A DNA stretch of 5,730 nucleotides from Sandaracinomonas sp041180785 (GTDB taxonomy: Bacteria; Bacteroidota; Bacteroidia; Cytophagales; Spirosomataceae), in assembly GCA_041180785.1 (NCBI GenBank), contig JBEGQV010000220.1:1-5730 (forward strand), read 5' to 3'. Positions within the stretch are counted from its first letter, which is position 1, and each line of letters opens with the position of its first letter. Both the position numbers and the translations under genes were made by a program. A model generated the notes under the pieces. That model was not told the origin of the DNA. It saw only the letters and a program-made list of their open reading frames with translations, and made no database searches. Of the stretch, positions 1 to 5,730 are shown one piece after another.

Positions 1-1386
1 AAGCAAAAATTGTCGACTCAGGGTCCGGCTCTTGCCGCAGGTGATGTGAATGGAGATGGATTAACAGATTTGTATATTGGAGGAGCTGCCGGACAAGATA
101 AAAAACTGTACATTCAATCAAGGTCAGGTGCATATGTAGATGCCCCTCAAGCAGATTTTGCTTTGGATAAAACCACTGAAAATACAGATGCCATATTCTT
201 TGATGCAGATGGTGACAAAGATTTAGACCTTTATGTGGTAACGGGTAGTAATGAGTTTTTAGAAAATGCTCCAGAATTACATGATTTATTATATCTAAAT
301 GATGGTAAAGGTAAATTTTCTAGATCCTTAACATTGCCTATGATCTATGAAAATGGTTCAAGTGTTACTGCAGGTGACTTTGATCAAGATGGCGACCTCG
401 ATTTGTTTGTAGGTTCTCGTATGATCTCTGGAAAATATGGCATGTCGCCAGCAAGTAGTTTGTTGATCAACGACGGTAAAGGTAATTTTAAGAATTTACC
501 AAAACGATACATTCCAGAGGTGCATTCTCTAGGTATGGTAACAGACGTTCAGTTTGCCGATGTGACCAAAGATGGATACCTAGACCTTGTGGTGGCACAA
601 GATTGGGGACCCTTGGTGGTGTTAGAAAACAAAAGAGGGAGAAGTTTTGATGTAAAACCTATTGCAGGTTCAGAAGGATTGTGGAAATCGATTGAGATGG
701 CCGATGTAGATGGCGATGGTGATTTGGATATCATTGCGGGGAATCAAGGGGAAAACTGTAAACTGCCTGTTTCGGTGGAGCATCCAGCTCAACTTTTAGC
801 AAAAGATTTAGATCAAAACGGAATTGTTGAGCAAATTATTTCTTGTTACACAGAAGATGGGAATACCTATCCGATGGTCTTGAAAGGTGAATTGCAACGT
901 GCAGTCCCAACCATCAAAAAGAAGTTTATAAAGTACAAAGATTACGCAAAAAAAACCGTTGAGGAATTGTTTAGCCAAGAACAACGTGAAGGTGCAGAAG
1001 TGAAATCAATAGTGACCTTGAAAACTGCTGTATATTTGAATAATGGACAATTAAATTTTCAGGCAATGGAATTGCCTGAAGCTGCGCAGTTCTCTCCAGT
1101 AAATGCAATTGTTTGTAAAGATTTTGATGGAGATCAAAAACTTGATATCCTTTTAGCCGGAAATTTCTACGATTCCTTACCCGAATGGGGAAGATTTGAT
1201 GCCTCATATGGTTCTTTCTTGAAAGGTATCGGAAAAGGGAAATTTGTTTCCGTCAAGAATAAGCAAGTCGGACTTCGTATAAATGGTCAGGTTCGTGCAA
1301 TGAAATTGGCCAACACTGCTCGAGGTTCGGAAGTAGTAGTAGTGAAAAATAACGATAATGCCCAAGTAATACATTTGAAAAAATAA
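1..1386 (+). CDS. VCBS/FG-GAP repeat protein, CRTAC1-like, C-terminal part (5' truncated by window)
   Basis: This is the last 461 residues of a larger protein. The frame is open to base 1, so the true start lies upstream. The TTG at base 10 is not a credible start because homology to the next gene runs across it. Seven calcium-binding loops of the D-x-[DN]-x-[DN]-G-x-x-[DE] type begin at codons 15, 68, 126, 187, 235, 269 and 374, which fits a seven-bladed FG-GAP/VCBS propeller. Variants are Lys at position 6 of loop 2, Thr at position 3 of loop 4, Asn/Glu at positions 5/9 of loop 6, and Gln at position 6 of loop 7. The fragment aligns almost without gaps to residues 640-1099 of the downstream lipoprotein, at roughly 40% identity by eye. 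By analogy about 640 residues are missing, probably a lipoprotein signal, another propeller and an ASPIC/UnbV domain. The protein is probably exported. Its function is unknown, with ligand binding or adhesion plausible. It ends in TAA, 7 bases before the next gene. Confidence 0.93.
   Translation, partial: KQKLSTQGPALAAGDVNGDGLTDLYIGGAAGQDKKLYIQSRSGAYVDAPQADFALDKTTENTDAIFFDADGDKDLDLYVVTGSNEFLENAPELHDLLYLNDGKGKFSRSLTLPMIYENGSSVTAGDFDQDGDLDLFVGSRMISGKYGMSPASSLLINDGKGNFKNLPKRYIPEVHSLGMVTDVQFADVTKDGYLDLVVAQDWGPLVVLENKRGRSFDVKPIAGSEGLWKSIEMADVDGDGDLDIIAGNQGENCKLPVSVEHPAQLLAKDLDQNGIVEQIISCYTEDGNTYPMVLKGELQRAVPTIKKKFIKYKDYAKKTVEELFSQEQREGAEVKSIVTLKTAVYLNNGQLNFQAMELPEAAQFSPVNAIVCKDFDGDQKLDILLAGNFYDSLPEWGRFDASYGSFLKGIGKGKFVSVKNKQVGLRINGQVRAMKLANTARGSEVVVVKNNDNAQVIHLKK
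43..1146 (+). repeat. Seven calcium-loop (FG-GAP/VCBS) protein repeats in the first gene
   Basis: Seven Asp-rich loops start at nucleotides 43, 202, 376, 559, 703, 805 and 1120. Spacings are 53, 58, 61, 48, 34 and 105 residues. Most are followed by a hydrophobic strand such as DLYIGG, DLYVVTG or DLFVGS, the usual FG-GAP blade pattern. The 105-residue gap before the last loop holds a conserved non-repeat insertion. These are protein-level repeats. The DNA copies have diverged and are not a tandem DNA array. Confidence 0.85.
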
Positions 1387-1393
1387 ATAAAAG
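1387..1393 (+). promoter_or_regulatory. 7-base operon junction; A-rich start region without a Shine-Dalgarno
   Basis: Only ATAAAAG separates the first stop (1384-1386) from the ATG at 1394. There is no room for a promoter or terminator. No GGAGG-like element is visible upstream; the region is A/T-rich, as is common for Bacteroidota translation starts. Co-transcription, and probably reinitiation or coupled translation, is inferred from the spacing. Confidence 0.6.
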
Positions 1394-1450
1394 ATGAAAG
1401 TGTTGAAGTACCTTGTTGTTTTTTCTTATTTAATATTTATTTCAGCTTGT
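1394..1450 (+). other. Lipoprotein signal peptide and lipobox (signal peptidase II site)
   Basis: Residues 1-19 have a short basic start (K2, K5), a hydrophobic core (about L7-F15) and the lipobox I16-S17-A18-C19. Cleavage before C19 and lipidation of that cysteine are expected from the known signal peptidase II rule. The residues after it are S-K-Q-K-N, which lack the acidic run described as a surface-export signal in several Bacteroidota lipoproteins. Whether it faces the periplasm or the cell surface is therefore undecided. Confidence 0.9.
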
Positions 1451-4400
1451 TCCAAACAAAAGAATATTCAATTGTTTGAAAAGTTATCACCGAGTCAAAC
1501 TAAAATCGATTTTGCGAATAATATTACTGAAACACCCGATTTTAATATTTTAGATTATCTATATTTCTACAATGGCGGAGGTGTGAGTACGGGTGATATC
1601 AACAATGATGGTTTGGTGGATATTTTCTTTGTTTCTAACCAAGGTAAAAATAAATTATACCTGAACAAAGGAAACATGGAATTTGAAGATATTTCGGTAA
1701 AAGCAGGTATTGAAGGATTTTCAGATTGGAAAACAGGTGTAACCATGGCTGACGTAAATGGCGATGGCTTGCTGGATATTTATGTTTGTGCCTTAGGAAA
1801 TTATAAAGGATTGGAGGGTTCCAATGAATTATATATCAATAATGGTGACCAAACATTTACAGAAAAAGCAGCGGATTATGGATTAGATTTCACCGGTTTC
1901 TCAACGCAGGCTGCCTTTTTTGATTATGACAAGGATGGCGATTTAGATTGTTATTTATTAAATCATGCGGTGCATAATACGCGTTCCTACGATCGAGTAA
2001 ATACAAGGATGTTGAAGGATAATGAGGCCGGCGATTATTTGTATCGCAATGATGGGGGAAAATTTACTGATGTTTCCAAAGAATCTGGCATCTACCAAGC
2101 TGCTATGGGATATGGTTTAGGTATTTCAGTGGCAGATATTAATGCCGATGGCTGGTTGGATATCTATGTAAGCAATGATTTTCATGAGGATGATTATTAC
2201 TACATTAATCAAAAAAATGGAACGTTTCATGAGGGCATCAAAGAACACTTTAAGCATTTAAGTCGTTTCTCCATGGGTTCCGATGTGGCTGATATCAATA
2301 ATGATGGATATCAAGATATCATGACCTTGGACATGTATCCGGAAGATGAAACAGTTGAAAAATCTTCCGTGGGTGAAGATCCATTGGATATTTATCTCTA
2401 CAAATTGCAATTTGGATACTTTAATCAGTATAGTCGTAATTGTTTGCAATTGAACATGGGAGGGGAGAAATTTACGGATATTGCGGCCTCTTCAGGTGTT
2501 TCGGCTACAGATTGGAGTTGGAGTACCCTGTTTGCGGATTACGACGGAGATGGTATAAAAGATATTTTTATCAGTAATGGTATTCTAAAACGTCCGAATG
2601 ATTTAGACTATTTAAAATTTGTCATAAGTGATTCCTTGCATTATGGATTACCCACCAGTAAAAAACTTGACAAAGAAGCCATTGATTTAATGCCTGAAGG
2701 AAAATGGCATAATTATTTATTCAAAGGATCTAAAGATTTACATTTTGAAGACAAATCCATTGCTTGGGGATTTGATGCAAAAAATTTGTCCAATGGCAGT
2801 TCCTATGCAGATTTGGATAATGATGGCGATCTAGATTTGATCACGAATAATTTGAATGAGGTTGCCGGAATTTATAAAAATAAGAGTCGGGAAGAATTAA
2901 ACAATAATTACGTAAAAGTCCGTTTTAAGGGCAGTGATAAAAATACATTTGGTGTTGGAGCAAAAGTGATTTTAAAAACGAAGGAAGGTCAGCAAATGAT
3001 GCAGATGATGCCAACGCGCGGATTCTTGAGTTCAGTAGATCCTTCTTTGTTGTTTGGTTTAGGCGCACAAAATAGTGTGGATAGTTTGATTGTCATATGG
3101 GAAAATCAAAAGGCGCAGATTATAAAAAATCCAAAGATCAATCAAACGTTGGTCTTAGACCAACGTAATGCTCAATTGGATGCGAATAGCATTCAATTGT
3201 TTCCCCAAACAAAACCAACTTTTGAAAACATTAGTAACCAGATTGCGATCGATTACACGCACAAGGAAAATGTTTTCTTCGATTTTAATCGAGAATTGTT
3301 GGTGCCCTTTAAGGTGTCTATTGAAGGTCCGAAAATGGCTGTGGGTGATGTGAATGGAGATGGCTTGGAAGATTTTTATGTGGGTGGTGCAAAATATCAA
3401 TCTGGCGCTTTGTTTGTACAACAGGGAGGTAAATTTGTCAAAACGCTACAGCCTGCTTTTGAGGTTGATTCTTTATATGAGGATGTTGACGCTGTATTTT
3501 TTGATGCTGACCGGGACAAGGATTTAGATTTGTATGTGGTTTCTGGCGGAAATGAATTTTTTGGTGACATGGAGCAGCAAAATGATCGCTTGTATGTTAA
3601 TGATGGGAAAGGTCATTTTACACGAAATATAAAGGCATTGCCGAATATGTTTGAAAATAAGTCGGTCGTAAAACCAATCGATATCGATCGGGATGGAGAT
3701 TTGGATTTATTTGTGGCAGGTCGCGTGGTTGCTTATAATTATGGAGCAAGTCCCCAATCATTTTTGTTAATCAATAATGGAAAAGGGGTATTTACGAACC
3801 AAATCGATAAGCTTGCACCTGATTTGAAAAAAATAGGAATGATTTCTGAAGCGATTTGGCAGGATTTAGATAAGGATGGCGATTTGGACTTGACGGTTGT
3901 TGGAGATTGGATGCCTGTGACAACTTTTGAAAACAAAAAAGGGAAGTTACAAAAAGTTGACAATGGCTTAGAAGAATTTATCGGATTTTGGAGTGGTATT
4001 TCTGCAGGCGATTTTGATAAAGACGGTGACATTGATTTAATGGTTGGTAATTTAGGAACCAACACAAAACTTAGAAAAGAAGCCAATGGTCAGTTAAAAA
4101 TGTGGATTAAGGATATTGATAATAACCAAAACAAAGAGCAAATCATTGGCTATAGCAGAGGAAAGAATTGGTATCCGATCAATAGCAAAGATGAAATGGG
4201 TAAACAAATTCCGAGTATCATCAATAAAAAATATACCAATTATAAGAGTTTTGCTGGTAAATCGATCGAAGAATTATTTGATGATGATGAATTAGAAGGT
4301 GCAGAAGAAAAAATTGTCAATACGTTTGAATCTGTCTACTTAGAAAATACAGGAAATTTTACATTCAAGTCACACGCCTTGCCAAGCTTGGCGCAAGTTT

Positions 4401-4693
4401 CAAAAATCTTGGTTCTCCGAACAGAAGACACCAATGGAGATGGGAACTTGGATGTTATCGTAGGAGGAAATTTCAATGGAGCTTCCATGTATCAAGCACG
4501 TTATGATGGTTTCTTTGGTTTAATCTTGTTAGGAGATGGCAAAGGGAATTTTAAAGCGCAAGTGCCTACTGAATCAGGCTTTTTGATGGACGGCGATGTG
4601 CGTGATATTCAATTAATCAATTTAGGGAAAATACCTCTTTACTTGGTATCGAGAAATAATGAACCTATTCAAGTATATAGGAAAATAAATTAG
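1394..4693 (+). CDS. CRTAC1-like VCBS-repeat lipoprotein with central ASPIC/UnbV domain
   Basis: This is a complete protein of 1099 residues, a typical size for the long Bacteroidota members of this family. Residues 1-19 form a lipoprotein signal with a lipobox ending I16-S-A-C19. The first propeller has calcium loops starting at D68, D120, D177, D248, D300, D382 and D473. It carries family motifs YFYNGGGVSTGD (about 57-68), DMYPED (313-318), TDWSW (372-376) and NGILKRPNDLDY (395-406). An ASPIC/UnbV domain spans about 505-588, with FGLG at 554-557 and a final W569. A linker beginning F610-ENISN leads to a second propeller with loops at D652, D704, D763, D824, D873, D907 and D1012. A conserved insertion lies between the last two loops. 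The protein is probably anchored to an envelope membrane and binds calcium; its ligand is unknown. ATG 1394 is chosen because the signal peptide begins there. It is a tandem paralogue of the upstream gene and overlaps the receptor gene by one base. Confidence 0.95.
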   Translation: MKVLKYLVVFSYLIFISACSKQKNIQLFEKLSPSQTKIDFANNITETPDFNILDYLYFYNGGGVSTGDINNDGLVDIFFVSNQGKNKLYLNKGNMEFEDISVKAGIEGFSDWKTGVTMADVNGDGLLDIYVCALGNYKGLEGSNELYINNGDQTFTEKAADYGLDFTGFSTQAAFFDYDKDGDLDCYLLNHAVHNTRSYDRVNTRMLKDNEAGDYLYRNDGGKFTDVSKESGIYQAAMGYGLGISVADINADGWLDIYVSNDFHEDDYYYINQKNGTFHEGIKEHFKHLSRFSMGSDVADINNDGYQDIMTLDMYPEDETVEKSSVGEDPLDIYLYKLQFGYFNQYSRNCLQLNMGGEKFTDIAASSGVSATDWSWSTLFADYDGDGIKDIFISNGILKRPNDLDYLKFVISDSLHYGLPTSKKLDKEAIDLMPEGKWHNYLFKGSKDLHFEDKSIAWGFDAKNLSNGSSYADLDNDGDLDLITNNLNEVAGIYKNKSREELNNNYVKVRFKGSDKNTFGVGAKVILKTKEGQQMMQMMPTRGFLSSVDPSLLFGLGAQNSVDSLIVIWENQKAQIIKNPKINQTLVLDQRNAQLDANSIQLFPQTKPTFENISNQIAIDYTHKENVFFDFNRELLVPFKVSIEGPKMAVGDVNGDGLEDFYVGGAKYQSGALFVQQGGKFVKTLQPAFEVDSLYEDVDAVFFDADRDKDLDLYVVSGGNEFFGDMEQQNDRLYVNDGKGHFTRNIKALPNMFENKSVVKPIDIDRDGDLDLFVAGRVVAYNYGASPQSFLLINNGKGVFTNQIDKLAPDLKKIGMISEAIWQDLDKDGDLDLTVVGDWMPVTTFENKKGKLQKVDNGLEEFIGFWSGISAGDFDKDGDIDLMVGNLGTNTKLRKEANGQLKMWIKDIDNNQNKEQIIGYSRGKNWYPINSKDEMGKQIPSIINKKYTNYKSFAGKSIEELFDDDELEGAEEKIVNTFESVYLENTGNFTFKSHALPSLAQVSKILVLRTEDTNGDGNLDVIVGGNFNGASMYQARYDGFFGLILLGDGKGNFKAQVPTESGFLMDGDVRDIQLINLGKIPLYLVSRNNEPIQVYRKIN
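1595..2836 (+). repeat. N-terminal set of seven calcium-loop (FG-GAP/VCBS) protein repeats
   Basis: Loops begin at residues 68, 120, 177, 248, 300, 382 and 473. All seven match D-x-[DN]-x-D-G-x-x-D without exception, so this set is more canonical than the C-terminal one. The spacings are 52, 57, 71, 52, 82 and 91 residues. The two longest intervals hold the DMYPED, TDWSW and NGILKRPNDLDY segments. Seven loops at this spacing suggest one closed seven-bladed beta-propeller; that is an inference. Confidence 0.85.
2906..3157 (+). other. ASPIC/UnbV domain region of the lipoprotein
   Basis: Residues about 505-588 match the ASPIC/UnbV pattern. A start NNYVKVRFKG is followed by FGVGAKVILKT, a G-Q-Q-M stretch, RGFLSSVDPSLLFGLG, and a last strand DSLIVIWENQK. 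In family members this domain normally follows a VCBS propeller, as here after loop D473. In this protein it sits between two propellers rather than at the C-terminus. Its molecular role is not established. Confidence 0.85.
3347..4453 (+). repeat. C-terminal set of seven calcium-loop (FG-GAP/VCBS) protein repeats
   Basis: Loops begin at residues 652, 704, 763, 824, 873, 907 and 1012, with spacings 52, 59, 61, 49, 34 and 105. Loop 2 has Lys in place of Gly at position 6. Loop 6 is D-I-D-N-N-Q-N-K-E, with Gln at position 6 and Glu at position 9. The register is almost the same as in the upstream gene, which identifies this half as the part homologous to that fragment. Confidence 0.85.
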
Positions 4694-4695
4694 TG
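4679..4695 (+). promoter_or_regulatory. Overlapping stop/start TAGTG with possible AGGA ribosome-binding site
   Basis: The TAG stop of the lipoprotein gene (4691-4693) shares its G with the GTG start of the receptor gene (4693-4695). A weak AGGA at 4679-4682 lies 10 bases upstream of the GTG. An in-frame TAG at 4678-4680 closes the receptor frame just upstream and no ATG lies between, so GTG is the only start that keeps the signal peptide. The arrangement suggests translational coupling. Confidence 0.8.
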
Positions 4696-5730
4696 AAAAA
4701 AGTTTTTTTGATTGGTAGTTTACTTTTATTGTTCAATTCTTTCTTAGGGGTTGCTCAAAAATCTACCTCCAAACTATTCTCGGGTAAAGTTGTTGATAAG
4801 CAAACAGGAGCTCCATTAGAGGGTACTACCATTTTGTTTTCTGGATTTTCTTATGTGGCTATTACTGACTCCTTAGGAAATTTTTCGATTCAACTTCCTG
4901 CAAGAACCTATTCGTTGACCATCCGAAGATTAGGTTATAAATTTCAAATTAGTCGGCTTGATTTACAACAAGCAGTCAATGAAAATTTCAGGTTAGAGCC
5001 TGTTGAGAAATTATTAGATGAGGTAATCATTTCGGCTGAAAAAAGTGAATCGCAGGTTCGTCGACCTATTTCTGGGGTAGAGCGGATGTCGAGTAAAACC
5101 CTCAAAAAAATGCCAACTTTAATGGGAGAGGCCGATGTGGTGCGAAGTATTTTAGCACTTCCAGGTGTTTCAACCATTGGCGAAGGCGCTTCCGGTTTCA
5201 ATGTGCGCGGTGGAAATGTAGATCAGAATTTGGTATTATTAGATGGTGTACCTTTATACAATACATCTCACTTATTTGGATTTTTTACTGCCTTTAATTC
5301 GAATATTGTTTCTGATTTAAGTTTATATAAAGGAGGAATACCTGCCAATTATGGAGGTCGAACTTCCTCGGTATTAGATGTACGATTAAAAGAAGGCAGC
5401 TATGAAAAATGGAATTTTCAAGCAGGGGTCGGACCACTTTCTTCAAATGTAGTCATCGATGGACCCTTGAAAAAAAATAAGACTTCTATCTTATTAGGTT
5501 TTCGAGCCTCTCTTTCCGATTTTTATTTAAAATATTTTCCGAGCCCAACTGTTTCTAAAAGTAAAGCAAATTTCTTTGATTTAAATCTGAAAATTACTCA
5601 TCAGGTGAATGCAAAGAATAAATTAACCTTCTCTTATTACCAAAGTGGCGATCAGTTTAAATTTGGAGCAGATACCTCATATTTTTGGAAAACCCAAACG
5701 GCTAGTTTTAAATTTAATTCCATTATCAAT
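4693..5730 (+). CDS. TonB-dependent outer-membrane receptor, N-terminal part (3' truncated by window)
   Basis: The first 346 residues are present and the frame is open at the right edge. It starts at GTG, giving MKKVFLIGSLLLLFNSFLGVAQ, a type I signal peptide probably cut after A21. Residues about 29-105 form a carboxypeptidase-regulatory-like beta domain (FSGKVVDKQTGAPLEGTTI, then TDSLGNFSI and YSLTIRRLGY). DEVIIS at 109-114 sits where the TonB box is expected. The plug domain spans about 135-235, with GFNVRGG (168-174), QNLVLLDGVPLYN (178-190) and YGGRTSSVLDVRLKEGS near its end. Beta-barrel strands begin about residue 237. Related receptors are usually about 800 residues or longer, so over half is missing. 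The plug motif differs from the SusC/RagA type (which has a Y-V-I-D-G-V-P form), and no N-terminal STN signalling domain is present. Role: TonB-driven uptake of an unknown ligand through the outer membrane. Confidence 0.93.
   Translation, partial: MKKVFLIGSLLLLFNSFLGVAQKSTSKLFSGKVVDKQTGAPLEGTTILFSGFSYVAITDSLGNFSIQLPARTYSLTIRRLGYKFQISRLDLQQAVNENFRLEPVEKLLDEVIISAEKSESQVRRPISGVERMSSKTLKKMPTLMGEADVVRSILALPGVSTIGEGASGFNVRGGNVDQNLVLLDGVPLYNTSHLFGFFTAFNSNIVSDLSLYKGGIPANYGGRTSSVLDVRLKEGSYEKWNFQAGVGPLSSNVVIDGPLKKNKTSILLGFRASLSDFYLKYFPSPTVSKSKANFFDLNLKITHQVNAKNKLTFSYYQSGDQFKFGADTSYFWKTQTASFKFNSIIN

Noticed and set aside
10..12. TTG as a start codon for the first protein
   Set aside because: The frame is open to base 1, and homology to residues 640 onward of the next protein crosses this codon. 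The gene is truncated by the window edge.
549..1207. Minus-strand open frames within the first gene (549-734 and 971-1207)
   Set aside because: Both lie opposite well-conserved propeller sequence, have no recognisable domain, and look like chance antisense frames.
3155..3421. Overlapping open frames on both strands at the linker between the two halves of the lipoprotein
   Set aside because: The plus-strand lipoprotein frame is continuous and conserved here. The alternatives have no domain or plausible start, and give no sign of a frameshift.
3739..4086. Minus-strand open frame of 115 codons with repeated S-P-S-L-S-K-S segments
   Set aside because: The repeats are the reverse-complement reading of the G-D-L-D calcium-loop codons on the plus strand. 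It has no start context or family signature and lies wholly inside a firm gene.
4696..4709. A6-G-T7 tract as a possible intrinsic terminator between genes 2 and 3
   Set aside because: It lies inside the receptor's signal-peptide codons, the possible stem is only about five A-T pairs with a three-base loop, and there is no GC-rich stem.
4944..5201. Minus-strand open frame of 85 codons opposite the receptor's plug region
   Set aside because: It lies opposite the receptor's clearly conserved regulatory-like and plug domains and has no features of its own.
4693..5730. Classification of the receptor as SusC/RagA
   Set aside because: The plug motif QNLVLLDGVPLYN and the short N-terminal region do not match the SusC/RagA pattern, and no SusD-like gene follows within the window.

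Overview
The window is a continuous plus-strand, protein-coding stretch from a member of the Bacteroidota. The evidence is AT-rich DNA (about 38% GC on a rough hand count), A-rich gene starts with little or no Shine-Dalgarno sequence, a lipoprotein made of CRTAC1/UnbV-type VCBS (FG-GAP) repeats, and a TonB-dependent receptor with an N-terminal carboxypeptidase-regulatory-like domain. I cannot place the genus from this sequence.

Layout: (1) bases 1-1386 hold the C-terminal 461 residues of a large VCBS-repeat protein whose beginning lies upstream. (2) After 7 bases, bases 1394-4693 encode a complete 1099-residue lipoprotein of the same family. It has a lipobox, a first seven-loop propeller, an ASPIC/UnbV domain and a second seven-loop propeller. 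The upstream fragment aligns end to end with its second half, so the two are tandem paralogues. (3) At 4693 a third gene begins at a GTG that shares one base with the preceding TAG stop. It encodes the first 346 residues of a TonB-dependent outer-membrane receptor and runs off the right edge. The junctions of 7 bases and minus 1 base contain no terminator or promoter that I can see, so the three genes look like one operon. There is no non-coding stretch longer than 7 bases.

How they may work together (inference): the receptor would import a ligand across the outer membrane using TonB energy. The calcium-loop propeller proteins would be exported and, for at least gene 2, lipid-anchored at the envelope, where they could bind or present a ligand. 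Neither substrate nor function can be read from the sequence. The families are known but poorly characterised. The most informative signals are the nearly identical spacing of seven calcium loops in the two paralogues, and a conserved insertion of about 100 residues between loops 6 and 7. No RNA gene, mobile element, CRISPR array or attachment site was seen.
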